Source: Candidatus Pacearchaeota archaeon
GTDB taxonomy: Archaea; Nanobdellota; Nanobdellia; Pacearchaeales; GW2011-AR1
Assembly (NCBI GenBank): GCA_038874355.1
Contig: JAVZCO010000001.1
Span: forward strand, 498,159-562,158
Direction of reading: 5' to 3'
Length of the DNA: 64,000 nucleotides
The notes below the pieces were generated by a model that did not search any database, had not been told where the DNA came from, and worked only from the letters and a program-made list of their open reading frames with translations. The translations under genes were made by a program, and so were the position numbers. Of this stretch, positions 16,650-26,441 are shown piece by piece; within the stretch, counting starts at the first letter, position 1; every line of letters begins with the position of its first letter.

Positions 16650-17549
16650 ATGAAAAATAAAGTAAAGCATATAGATTTCCGTGATCAAATATCAAGAAAT
16701 AAAAGAAATTCTATATTATTGCTTTTATTTGTTTTTTTAATATTAATTTTTTTAGGATACCTTATAGGAAAGATAATTAAAGCTGATTTTTTTATATTCA
16801 TGACTATATTTTCCTTATTTTCTATATTTTACATTTGGCTTACTTACTATTTTTCTGCGCAAATTTCCTTATGGAGTGTAAATGCAAAAGAAGCTTCAAG
16901 AGAAAAATATAAATATCTTTATAATATGGTAGAGGGTTTAACTTTAGCTTCTGGTTTGCCAATGCCTAAAGTTTATATTATGGAACAACAAGCAATAAAT
17001 GCTTTTGCAACAGGAAGAAATCCTAAGAATGCTGTTGTTTGCGTTACAACAGGGGCATTAGAAAAATTAAATAAAGATGAATTAGAAGGAGTTATAGCAC
17101 ATGAATTAAGTCATATAAAAAATTATGATATAAGGTTTGTTACAATTGTTGCTGTTGTAGTTGGATTAATAGAGATATTAGCACAGATGTTTATAAGAAG
17201 TTTGTTTTATTCTTCTCATTATAGAAACAGAAATGAAAGGGGGAATATCATTTTTTTTATTATAGGGATAATTTTAGCTATTCTCGCTCCAATCATAGTT
17301 AAATTAGTTCAGCTTGCTATTTCAAGAAGAAGAGAATACATGGCAGATGCAGGAGCAGTAGAAATAACAAGATATCCGGATGGATTAGCAAATGCCTTGA
17401 AAAAGATAAAAAATGATTCAAAACCTTTAAATGTAAATAAAGCTGTTGCTCCAATGTTTATTTCTGATCCTGCAAAACAAAGAATAATAAATCTATTTCA
17501 AACACACCCGCCAATAGATGAAAGAATAAGAATTCTAGAATCAATGTAA
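16650..17549 (+). CDS. htpX: HtpX-like M48 membrane metalloprotease
   Basis: 299 residues with two N-terminal membrane helices, the zinc motif HELSH (H151, E152, H155), two further hydrophobic segments (about 160-180 and 205-228), and the third ligand region SRRREYMADAGAVE. The C-terminal HPPIDERIRIL is typical of HtpX. It degrades damaged membrane proteins. A TATA-like box (AAAATTTATAATTT, about 16623) suggests its own leaderless transcript. Confidence 0.96.
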   Translation: MKNKVKHIDFRDQISRNKRNSILLLLFVFLILIFLGYLIGKIIKADFFIFMTIFSLFSIFYIWLTYYFSAQISLWSVNAKEASREKYKYLYNMVEGLTLASGLPMPKVYIMEQQAINAFATGRNPKNAVVCVTTGALEKLNKDELEGVIAHELSHIKNYDIRFVTIVAVVVGLIEILAQMFIRSLFYSSHYRNRNERGNIIFFIIGIILAILAPIIVKLVQLAISRRREYMADAGAVEITRYPDGLANALKKIKNDSKPLNVNKAVAPMFISDPAKQRIINLFQTHPPIDERIRILESM

Positions 17550-17661
17550 AGATAATTTAAGACAATGAAAATAAACCCAAATTATATTTATTTTATTTAT
17601 AACTAAAAAGTAAAATGAAAGAAAGTTTTTATAAATTTTTAAAATTAAAACTTTAATTTTT

Positions 17662-18300
17662 TTATTCATTCAAACTCTTCCTCTTAATTAAATCTTTTAA
17701 ATCTTTAAAACTTTCTATTACAAAAGAAGGATTATTCCTTAACAATTCTTTTTTATTATTCCAAGAGATATTATGAACTATTACTATGCTTATACAACCT
17801 ATTTTTTTTGCTAATCTTATATCTCTTATAGTATCTCCTATATATACAACTTCATCTTTATTTAATTTATTATTTTTTATATATTCTTTTATAAATTCTT
17901 CCTTATTTTCAAATTTATCACCACCATAAATTTCTTTAAAATAATTTATTTTTTTACTTTTAATGCAAGAAAGAACGTTTTTTGTTGTTGTATTAGAAAT
18001 TATTATCTTTTTAACTTTAATTTTTTTTAAATAATTTATGCTTTTAGCTAAATTCACTTTTTTTATTTTATAAAAAACTTCTTTATGGATTTGTTTTTTT
18101 ATTTTTTCTTTGTTTTTTATTTTTAGTTTTTTTAATATTTCTTCAACCTTTATTCCTAAAAATTTAGTATGAAAATCTTTTTTTGAAAAAGAAATTCCTT
18201 CTTTTTTTAAGTATTTTTTTATTGTATTATACCATAAATTTTTTGTATTTGCAAGAGTTCCATCAAAATCAAATATTAAAAGTTTTATTTTCATTTTCAT
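17662..18300 (-). CDS. HAD-superfamily hydrolase (phosphoglycolate phosphatase-like)
   Basis: 212 residues with the HAD motifs in order: motif I FDFDGTLANT (D11 nucleophile, D13), motif II IISNTTTKN, motif III lysine in GGDKFENKEE, and motif IV VVYIGDTIRDI. The helical cap between motifs I and II (about 20-80) fits subfamily I phosphatases such as Gph or pyrophosphatase PpaX. The natural phosphate ester is unknown. It stands alone on the minus strand. Confidence 0.87.
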   Translation of the reverse strand: MKMKIKLLIFDFDGTLANTKNLWYNTIKKYLKKEGISFSKKDFHTKFLGIKVEEILKKLKIKNKEKIKKQIHKEVFYKIKKVNLAKSINYLKKIKVKKIIISNTTTKNVLSCIKSKKINYFKEIYGGDKFENKEEFIKEYIKNNKLNKDEVVYIGDTIRDIRLAKKIGCISIVIVHNISWNNKKELLRNNPSFVIESFKDLKDLIKRKSLNE

Positions 18301-18428
18301 ATTTTATAACTTTTAAATTTTTATTTGAGAAGAATTCTTGTATTTATTAATCTTATGAATTAAATGAATATAATATCTTTTCTATACCGATTTTTAAGGA
18401 AAAAAGAATTTTGATTTTTCTAAATAAA

Positions 18429-20468
18429 TTAAAATTTATTTCTTCTTAGGAAATCTTGAATAAATTTCTCATTACTTTCTCTTACTAAAGATTTTTCTAA
18501 AGAATATGCTATTATTCCTTCTACATTTATTTTTTCTGCTTTTATTATTGACATTAACTTTTTGTATATCTCTTCTGACAATAAAATTAAATTATTTTTG
18601 TTTAAAGAAATATCTGACAATTTTTTTGATAGTGATAAAGTGTTTCCAATAGGCAAGAATTTCAATTTCTCTTCTTTTCTTAGAATCATTTTTCCTGTAT
18701 GAATAGCTATTCCTACATTAATTTTTTCCTTAAATTTTTTGTTATGTTCTTTTATTAAAGAATAAATTTTTTCTGCTGTTTTTATTGCAATTTTCTCATT
18801 TTCAAATGTTCTTGTATTTAAGAAAGAATAAATTCCTATTATATAATTGTTATTCTGATATATAGAACCTTTACTTTCTTTTATAGAATTAACTATTGTT
18901 TCTATTACATCTTTATTACTTATTAAATATTTTTGTAAATTCTCAAATTTTAATGATAGAACAGAAACATTTTCCTCTTTTCCTTTTAATTCTACTTCAT
19001 ACTGGGCATTAACAGAGTGAATTTTTATGAAGTTTTTATCTATATGTTCTGGAAAGTTTTTTGTATTTCTTTTTGAAATTTCATTTTTTTCTTCCTTAAT
19101 CAAAGATGGTCTTATTTTTTCTATTCCGTATTTCTCTTCGTTTATTTTACTACCATAAGATAATTTATTTTTTTTAAAGATAACAAATAGTAAAGCAATT
19201 ATTAAAGCTATTAAGAATATCCAAACAAAAATATAACTTTTCCAATCATATAAATATTCTTTTATTTCTTCTATATTTATAGCAGCTCCTGTTAAAGGAA
19301 CATTATTAACAATAAAATTTTCATATGCATCTTCTATAACTATGTTATACTCTCCATCTGGTGCTTCTAATTTATACTCTTTTGATTCATCTATATCTAA
19401 AAAAACATCAATAACTTCAGTATAATTCCCTATTGTTACTTTTAAAGATTCATTGTAGGGAATATTTCCTATATTTGTTATTTTTAAAACGCTATTTTCT
19501 AAATTAAACCTTGCTCTTTCTAATTCTTTTATTGTTATTATTTTTTCTTTTGTTAAATTAAAGGATTTTGCCTTTATCTTCCATTTTCCTGGGATATCAT
19601 TATAATGAACAGCAATATAATTTTTTTCTCCTAATAAAACTTCCTTGCTATATTTCAAATTATTATAAGAATCATAAATTTCTATATTTGTTTTTCCTTC
19701 AACTAGGTCTAATGCTTGATCTAAAACAATAGAATATAAACTTATTTCTTCATTAGGTAAATAACTATCTTTATCTGTAACAATTTCTAAACTTGTTGGA
19801 ACTTGATTTATAGTTATTATTATTTGTTCTTCACCTTCATTTTCTACAATATCATTTTCTTTTTGATATGCATAAATATTTATTTTATAATTTCCTGATT
19901 TTATGTCATTCGGTATGTTTATTATTGAAGAAAACTTGTTGTTTATTGTTTGTGTTTCTTTTTTTGTTCCCTCAAAATAAATTTCTATATTTAAAGAAGC
20001 AGTTTTTCCATTTAAAGGTAGGGCAGTTCCTTCTATTTTTAAATTACTTCCTGGATTTATTTGCGTTTCTTTTATGTTTAATGTTATGTTTATTTCATCT
20101 GTTAATATAAAGGTATTAGATTCTTTCTTTTCATTTCCATAACTTGCTAAAAACTTACAATTTCCTTTTAAATCATCAAGAAAATATTTTGAAAAAAGCA
20201 TAGAATAAGTTATTTTTTCCTCTCCTTTTTTTATCCACAAAGAAGGAATCTGCATTAAATTTTTATCTCCGTTTTCACAAACTAAATCTAAAGAAAATGG
20301 TTTTTGTTGTTTGGAAGAATCTTTTATTATTATTGAAATGTCTTCGCTATCTAAAAAATTATAAATGCTTTTTTTTGGTTCTGATATGGTTATTTCTGCT
20401 TTTATTAAATGTATAGATAGCAAAATAATAAAAAATATAGAGATAAGATAAAATTTGTTTTTTTTCAT
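18429..20468 (-). CDS. Surface protein with cytoplasmic degenerate class III cyclase-like domain
   Basis: 679 residues: signal peptide (about 1-24), roughly 380 residues of repeated Ig-like beta domains outside the cell (for example ILNPGSNL-like and YLPNEEISLY starts), one membrane helix (about 410-432), then a cytoplasmic domain (about 490-660) resembling class III nucleotide cyclases. Matching blocks are VSVLSLKFENL, GIAIHTGKMI and FLPIGNTLSLSKKL. Both metal-binding aspartates appear lost (K and N positions), as are the usual Asn and Arg of the transition-state motif, so catalysis is unlikely. A sensor with a non-catalytic cyclase fold is the best reading. Confidence 0.7.
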   Translation of the reverse strand: MKKNKFYLISIFFIILLSIHLIKAEITISEPKKSIYNFLDSEDISIIIKDSSKQQKPFSLDLVCENGDKNLMQIPSLWIKKGEEKITYSMLFSKYFLDDLKGNCKFLASYGNEKKESNTFILTDEINITLNIKETQINPGSNLKIEGTALPLNGKTASLNIEIYFEGTKKETQTINNKFSSIINIPNDIKSGNYKINIYAYQKENDIVENEGEEQIIITINQVPTSLEIVTDKDSYLPNEEISLYSIVLDQALDLVEGKTNIEIYDSYNNLKYSKEVLLGEKNYIAVHYNDIPGKWKIKAKSFNLTKEKIITIKELERARFNLENSVLKITNIGNIPYNESLKVTIGNYTEVIDVFLDIDESKEYKLEAPDGEYNIVIEDAYENFIVNNVPLTGAAINIEEIKEYLYDWKSYIFVWIFLIALIIALLFVIFKKNKLSYGSKINEEKYGIEKIRPSLIKEEKNEISKRNTKNFPEHIDKNFIKIHSVNAQYEVELKGKEENVSVLSLKFENLQKYLISNKDVIETIVNSIKESKGSIYQNNNYIIGIYSFLNTRTFENEKIAIKTAEKIYSLIKEHNKKFKEKINVGIAIHTGKMILRKEEKLKFLPIGNTLSLSKKLSDISLNKNNLILLSEEIYKKLMSIIKAEKINVEGIIAYSLEKSLVRESNEKFIQDFLRRNKF

Positions 20469-20614
20469 AAGGTAGTATAGAATTGAAAGTTTTTAAAGAT
20501 TTTTCTTTGTTATGCTATCCAAAAAGATTAGATTTTATTGAATAATAATAAAATTTATATACGTAATAACTTTATAAATATTAAAAGAAGGTAAAGTTAT
20601 TAAATAACTTAAAA

Positions 20615-21010
20615 ATGAAAAAATATCCAGAAGAAAAAATAATTATAATTTTGTTATGCTGTATCATTTTTCTTTTAATTTTATTAATTATTTTTGTTTT
20701 TAGCACATATTATGAAATAATTAAAAGTAAAAAAGAAATAAATAAATGTTATGATGAAACTTGCTTTTTTTCTTCTTTACAGAATAAAGAAAAATCTAAA
20801 ATATCTATAACAGAGGGGGATTATTTATTAGGAATAACAATAAATGAATTTAAGAATAATCTATTATATGTTAATGTTATAGCATATAGTTATAAAACAA
20901 TGAAAAGAACTTATTTAAATTGCGAGATTCCTTATGAAATATCTCAAGATTATAAACATGAAATAATATCATTTTTAGAAGGAAAACAGGCAAGAATAAA
21001 ATGTCAGTAA
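20615..21010 (+). CDS. Hypothetical single-pass membrane protein
   Basis: 131 residues: one strong N-terminal membrane helix (about 8-32), then an outward-facing region of about 95 residues with four cysteines (INKCYDETC, YLNCEIP and the final KCQ) that may pair. Its end overlaps the start of the 1484-residue surface protein by 10 bases, so the two are translationally coupled and may be assembled together. No family recognised. Confidence 0.65.
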   Translation: MKKYPEEKIIIILLCCIIFLLILLIIFVFSTYYEIIKSKKEINKCYDETCFFSSLQNKEKSKISITEGDYLLGITINEFKNNLLYVNVIAYSYKTMKRTYLNCEIPYEISQDYKHEIISFLEGKQARIKCQ

Positions 21011-24000
21011 AAAAAATAAAATTAATATTTTTCATTTTTTCTTTATTTATTATTATTTTATTTTTTTATAACTCTATAAGTTTTGTAAGTGCAGCTACAG
21101 AAATTTCTTCTTGCACTACTATAACCTCTCCAGGAGAATACACTTTAACTGCTGATATAATTAATTCATCAGCATCAATATGTATAGACATACAAGCAAA
21201 TGATGTCACATTAGATTGCCAAGGATATACTATAGACGGAAAAGACACATCTAACACATATGGAATTCGTGTTTATCGTTCATCATCAACAGATACAAAT
21301 GTAATAATAAAAAATTGCATATTAACAGATTGGTTTGGAGGAATTTATTTATATAGAGCAAATAATAACACAATAATAAACTCAACATCTAATTCAAATT
21401 CTCAGTATGGTATCTATCTTTCTTCAAGTTCAAATAACACAATCATAAATTCAATATTTAATTCAAATTATTATGGCATCTATCTTACTTCAAGTTCAAA
21501 TAATAACACAATCATCAACTCAACAGCTAATTCAAATTCTCAGTATGGTATCTATCTTGCTTCAAGTTCAAATAATAACCAAATCATAAATTCAACATTT
21601 AATTCAAATTCTCAGTATGGTATCTTTCTTTATTCAAGTTCAAATAACACAATCATAAATTCAATATTTAATTCAAATTATTATGGCATCTATCTTTCTT
21701 CAAGTTCAAATAACCAAATCATAAATTCAAGTTTAATTAATAATATAGTATATGATTTATATCTTTATTCTTCACAAGATTCATACTGCCAAAACAAACT
21801 TGAAAATGTAATAGGAACAGATAATAAACCTATAATATATTATAATGAAACTGTAAATATACAAGGCTGGAACAATAACTTTTCTGAGTTAATATTATGT
21901 AATGCTGATTATTCTGTAATTAAAAATGTAAACCTAACTCATATTAACAAAAAGAATAATGGAATTTTATTAGTTAGAACAGATTACTCTAATTTAACTA
22001 ATATTTTTGTTAATAATTCTTATTATGGTATTTATCTTTATTCAAGTTCAAATAACACAATCATAAATTCAATATTTAATTCAAATTCTTATGGCATCTA
22101 TCTTTATTCAAGTTCAAATAACCAAATCATAAACTCAACAGCTAATTTAAATTCTCGTGGTATCTATCTTTATTCAAGTTCAAATAATACGGTAGTTAAT
22201 AATATAATAAAAGAGAATAATAATTTTGATATTTATATTTATGCATCAAAAAATGAAGATTGCAATAATATATTAGAAAATAACATTGGTTCTATGGACA
22301 GAACTATTAAATATTTTAATAATTCAATAAATTTATCAAATGAAGTATTATCCGAATTAATATTATGTAATGCAGATTATTCAGTCATCACAAATATAAC
22401 AATAGAAGCTTCTCAAATCAAAAAGAATAATGGGCTTATTGCTTTTTTAACTGATAACTCAAATTTCATAAATATAAATTCTTCAAATAATTGGTACGGT
22501 ATTTATTTAAGTGGATCAAATAATACAATAATGAATAATATTGCTAATTCAAATAGTGATATAGGGATTCTTTTAGGTGGATCAAATAATACAATAATGA
22601 ATAATATTGCTAATTCAAATAGTTATGGAATTAGGATAAGTGGATCAAATAATACAATAATGAATAATATTGCGAATAATAATTCTGGAGGTTTTGGATT
22701 TGATTTACCTAGCTTATCAAATAGTATATTAGTAAATAATACTGCTAATTCAAATAATAATGGTATCTATCTTGATTCAAGTTCAAATAACCAAATCATA
22801 AACTCAACAGCTAATTTAAATTTTCGTGGTATCTCTCTTTCTTCAAGTTCAAATAATAACACATTACACTCAAACACAATCACAAAAAATACACAATATG
22901 GAATTTATTTATCTTCACCAGATTCAACTCCTAACACAATTTACAATAATTTCTTTAACAACACAAACAACTTCTATTTTATTGGAACACCACGAGCTAA
23001 TAATTGGAACACAACAAAAACATCAGGCACAAACATAATAGGCGGAAATTATTTAGGTGGTAACTTCTGGGCAAAACCAGATGGAACTGGATACAGCGAG
23101 ACTTGTTCTGATTCTGATTCAGATGGAATTTGCGATTCTGCTTATATTCTTGCTTCTAATAACATAGATTATTTGCCCTTAGCTATTTATAGTAGCATTG
23201 GTATAACACCATTTCAACTAACAATAATCTCACCAGCAAACATAACATATAACACAAACACAATCAGCTTTAACATAACAGCAAATAAAGCATTATCATC
23301 TTGTAAATATACTCTTAATAACTGGCAAACAAATATAACCATGACAAAATTAAATGACACATACTTCTATAACATAACTCAATTAAACGACGGAAGCTAC
23401 ACAGCAAGGTTCTGGTGTAATGATACAGCTAGCAATGTAAATAATACAGAACAAGTTAGTTTTGTTGTTAATACAACACAACCAGAATTTGGTTGTAATG
23501 TTAATGAAAATCATCCTTATGATTACAATGATGATAAAATTTTAAATGGAACAGATATTACATTTTTATTTTTACTTTATCCCCCATACGAATTAGATAA
23601 TTGTCCTATAGGAAAGATATGTGATTTAGATAAAGATGGATATATGAATGATTCTGATGTTTTATTATTAATTGATTATATTGCAAAGGGTTGTCAGTCT
23701 TTTTGTGGAGATAATATTTGTAATGAAAATATAGGAGAAAACTATACTTCTTGTCCTAATGATTGTTTAAAAAAAATTCCAAAAGGAATAGCATACTGGG
23801 CAGATATGAATCAAAATTATATAAACAAAACTAATGTAAATGATAGTGTATTAATGATATACAACATAGGAGAAGAATATAACGGACAAGAAATTAATTT
23901 TGAAGTTCATGAAGTAGATAAAGGTTTATTTGATGTAGATTGTTCTGGTGACTGGCCTAATGAAGCAAGATATGCAAGAGCAAATGTTATTAATGGAAAA

Positions 24001-25455
24001 GCAATTGCTTTATGGAAAGCAAGATATTGTTCTAATGGAGAAAGTGATGGAGTTTATTTCATAGCAAAATTAAATGATACTATAAAAAATGAATCAAATA
24101 TATTAGAAATTTTGCAAGAAAGTGATTCTCCTACTTATTATGAAATTATTGAGCCAAGAGAAGATTTATATTATTATACAAATGAAGAAATAAGATTTAT
24201 ACAAAATACTCACGATATAGATGATATAATTGAATACACTTGGTATTTTGGTGATGGTAACTATGTTTCAGGCAACACATTTACTTACGAAAATTACAAT
24301 ATAACACATAATTATTCTTCTGATGGAAAAAAGGAAGTTATTTTAAAAATAAAATCAAGAGAAACTGAATATTCTTTAAAAAGAAATATTTATGTCATAG
24401 ATAAAAGTTCAACAAAGAAATATGCTTTTGCTAATATTCGCGAACCTAAAGATAATAATTTCTCTTCTGAAATTGTAAATTTCAGTGCTCTTGGAAGTCA
24501 CGCAATATTATATAATTCTTCTACTAATAATATCACTTGCTTAATAGGGATTTGTTTATCAAAAGATATGTATAATAAAAATATTTTGGATAATATAAAA
24601 TCTTATGATGAAATGAGATTTTATTGGACTTTTGATAAAGGGTTGAATGAATTACAGACAAATGGTAGTTCTGGACTAAACTTTAGTTTATACTTTCAAC
24701 CAGGCCAACATTATGTAGAATTATATGTAGAGTTTGACGATCCTATCCAAAGTGAAAAGATTAATAATCAATTTAATGTCTATCCCTCAGTAGGATATTA
24801 TTGTTCTTCTGGAGGAGAATATTGGATAAATTCTTCTGGTGATTCAGAAGATAGTTTAAATGATTGTTATAGAGAAAATGTTTTAATTTTTTCAAGTAAA
24901 ACTTGCTGTCCATTAGGATATAAATGTATTAGCGATATATGCAAAGAAGAACATATAGAAACTTGTTTTGATTATAAAACAAAAGAAGATTGCGAAAATT
25001 ATAGTTTAGAGATAGCGAAAAATAGCATTCATAGCTTGTTTTCTGCTCAAGATTTAGGATTAAAATGTGGTGGCTTTTTTTTCAATAATACAAATGATGG
25101 AATTTATGTGAATTATATACAAAATTGTAAATGCATATGGAATGAAACTTCACAAAAATGTTACGCAAAATACGAACAAAATAATAAAAAGATATTCTCT
25201 AATGAAAATTTAAATAATTATGGAAATTGCACAATAAAAGAAGAATCTTTAACAGAGTGTATCAATGGTAGAATAAGATACTTAAATATTAATGTTTTTT
25301 GGGAAGGAAATCAACCAAGAGGATGTAATAATTTAAATGAAGCAATAATTCCTTGTTTTTCAGAGATTATTTTGCCTTTTATTAGTTGGTTTTCTGTAAT
25401 CTTATTTTTAGTAATTTTATTAATTTATTATTACAAAAAATTAAAAAAAGATTAA
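21001..25455 (+). CDS. Giant surface protein: beta-helix, dockerin-like and PKD domains, C-terminal anchor
   Basis: 1484 residues. Signal peptide (about 1-32). Residues about 35-740 form a right-handed parallel beta-helix of NosD/CASH type built from repeats such as NNTIINSTANSNSYGIYL. An Ig-like segment follows (about 745-825). A dockerin-like pair of calcium-loop motifs lies near 838-905 (DYNDDKILNGTD and DLDKDGYMNDSD). A PKD domain is centred on WYFGDG (about 1083). The rest is cysteine-rich, with a C-terminal membrane helix (about 1457-1477) and KKLKKD tail. Many N-x-S/T sites suggest N-glycosylation. Beta-helices often bind or cut polysaccharides; no catalytic residues are evident. Confidence 0.88.
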   Translation: MSVKKIKLIFFIFSLFIIILFFYNSISFVSAATEISSCTTITSPGEYTLTADIINSSASICIDIQANDVTLDCQGYTIDGKDTSNTYGIRVYRSSSTDTNVIIKNCILTDWFGGIYLYRANNNTIINSTSNSNSQYGIYLSSSSNNTIINSIFNSNYYGIYLTSSSNNNTIINSTANSNSQYGIYLASSSNNNQIINSTFNSNSQYGIFLYSSSNNTIINSIFNSNYYGIYLSSSSNNQIINSSLINNIVYDLYLYSSQDSYCQNKLENVIGTDNKPIIYYNETVNIQGWNNNFSELILCNADYSVIKNVNLTHINKKNNGILLVRTDYSNLTNIFVNNSYYGIYLYSSSNNTIINSIFNSNSYGIYLYSSSNNQIINSTANLNSRGIYLYSSSNNTVVNNIIKENNNFDIYIYASKNEDCNNILENNIGSMDRTIKYFNNSINLSNEVLSELILCNADYSVITNITIEASQIKKNNGLIAFLTDNSNFININSSNNWYGIYLSGSNNTIMNNIANSNSDIGILLGGSNNTIMNNIANSNSYGIRISGSNNTIMNNIANNNSGGFGFDLPSLSNSILVNNTANSNNNGIYLDSSSNNQIINSTANLNFRGISLSSSSNNNTLHSNTITKNTQYGIYLSSPDSTPNTIYNNFFNNTNNFYFIGTPRANNWNTTKTSGTNIIGGNYLGGNFWAKPDGTGYSETCSDSDSDGICDSAYILASNNIDYLPLAIYSSIGITPFQLTIISPANITYNTNTISFNITANKALSSCKYTLNNWQTNITMTKLNDTYFYNITQLNDGSYTARFWCNDTASNVNNTEQVSFVVNTTQPEFGCNVNENHPYDYNDDKILNGTDITFLFLLYPPYELDNCPIGKICDLDKDGYMNDSDVLLLIDYIAKGCQSFCGDNICNENIGENYTSCPNDCLKKIPKGIAYWADMNQNYINKTNVNDSVLMIYNIGEEYNGQEINFEVHEVDKGLFDVDCSGDWPNEARYARANVINGKAIALWKARYCSNGESDGVYFIAKLNDTIKNESNILEILQESDSPTYYEIIEPREDLYYYTNEEIRFIQNTHDIDDIIEYTWYFGDGNYVSGNTFTYENYNITHNYSSDGKKEVILKIKSRETEYSLKRNIYVIDKSSTKKYAFANIREPKDNNFSSEIVNFSALGSHAILYNSSTNNITCLIGICLSKDMYNKNILDNIKSYDEMRFYWTFDKGLNELQTNGSSGLNFSLYFQPGQHYVELYVEFDDPIQSEKINNQFNVYPSVGYYCSSGGEYWINSSGDSEDSLNDCYRENVLIFSSKTCCPLGYKCISDICKEEHIETCFDYKTKEDCENYSLEIAKNSIHSLFSAQDLGLKCGGFFFNNTNDGIYVNYIQNCKCIWNETSQKCYAKYEQNNKKIFSNENLNNYGNCTIKEESLTECINGRIRYLNINVFWEGNQPRGCNNLNEAIIPCFSEIILPFISWFSVILFLVILLIYYYKKLKKD
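21361..22870 (+). repeat. Degenerate in-frame repeats coding beta-helix coils
   Basis: Units of about 66-75 bases recur, encoding ~22-25 residue coils. The shared DNA core is AATAACACAATCATAAA followed by TTCAAATT and GGTATCTATCTTTCTTC variants. One subset near 22506-22680 uses a different wording (GGATCAAATAATACAATAATG) three times, indicating recent local duplication. Copy number probably varies between strains. Confidence 0.85.
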
Positions 25456-25583
25456 AAGATTTGTTTATTATAAGATAATCCATAGTACTTTAAAGAAGAT
25501 TTAAAAAACATATCAAAAAAATATATATTTCAAAAAATTTTTTTAATCTTATTACTAACTTATCTTCTTTACTTAATTTACTA

Positions 25584-26294
25584 TTAACTTAAAACAACAA
25601 TTCCTTTATTTGTTATCTTCATTGGTACAGGTTCTCTCACGTGGGCGGTTCTTCTCATTTTTATTATTCTTATTGCTCTATCTGCTTCTCCACCTACACC
25701 TAAAGAATGTAATTTTATAACACCATCAGTTAAGAATTCTACAATGTTATGAACCTCTTCTGAAGAAGATAAATCTCCTTCTCCATCTCCTGGAGTTTCT
25801 AAACTTAACAATACTGTAACTTTTAATCTTTTTAACAAAGAACATAAATCATATAATATTCTTCTTATTCTAGCTGGATCATTTATAGTCATATTAAAAA
25901 CACTTAAAGGATCTATACATACTCTTTTAACATCATATTTTGCTACAAAAGACATTATTTGTTTTGTTAATTCTTTATCAGTTATAGAAGGATCTAATCT
26001 TATAAATTTACATTTTCCTGCTTGATCATACTTAGAAAAATCCCAACCTAAAATATAAGCATCTTGCATTACATCTGTTAAATCAGATTCAAAACTTATG
26101 TAAAGTCCATTCTCATTATATGCTAAGCCAGTCCATAAATATTGCAATAAAAAAATAGTTTTCCCTGCTCCAGGACCACCTAAAACAACATATGTATTAT
26201 TTCTCACTAAACCACCATTACATAACTTATCAAATCCCGGAATTCCTGTTGGGCATCTTTCTACTAACATTTCGTCAACAGAAGGTTTTGGCAT
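25584..26294 (-). CDS. KaiC-like single-domain RecA-fold ATPase
   Basis: 236 residues with Walker A GGPGAGKT (39-46), the glutamates of YISFESD for hydrolysis, and a Walker B-like strand RVCIDPLSVF. The opening CPTGIPGFDKLCNGG is characteristic of KaiC/RadA-type ATPases. Archaea carry many such proteins, often linked to signalling or motility; a single KaiC domain cannot be assigned a clock role. A short leader with GAGG (26299-26302, minus strand) precedes the ATG. It is isolated between the surface protein and tldD. Confidence 0.9.
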   Translation of the reverse strand: MPKPSVDEMLVERCPTGIPGFDKLCNGGLVRNNTYVVLGGPGAGKTIFLLQYLWTGLAYNENGLYISFESDLTDVMQDAYILGWDFSKYDQAGKCKFIRLDPSITDKELTKQIMSFVAKYDVKRVCIDPLSVFNMTINDPARIRRILYDLCSLLKRLKVTVLLSLETPGDGEGDLSSSEEVHNIVEFLTDGVIKLHSLGVGGEADRAIRIIKMRRTAHVREPVPMKITNKGIVVLS

Positions 26295-26441
26295 TTTTCC
26301 TCTTTTTATATTTTTATATAAAATTTGATATATTTAAATTTAACTATTTATAAAAATAATTTTATTTATAAATAAATAGATATTATAAAAATATTTTTTT
26401 AGTATAATTTTATTTATAAATAAAACTTTTCTTATTTAATT

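Noticed and set aside
21361-22870. CRISPR-like array
   Set aside because: The repeats are in frame, degenerate and encode beta-helix coils; there are no constant spacers and no cas genes.
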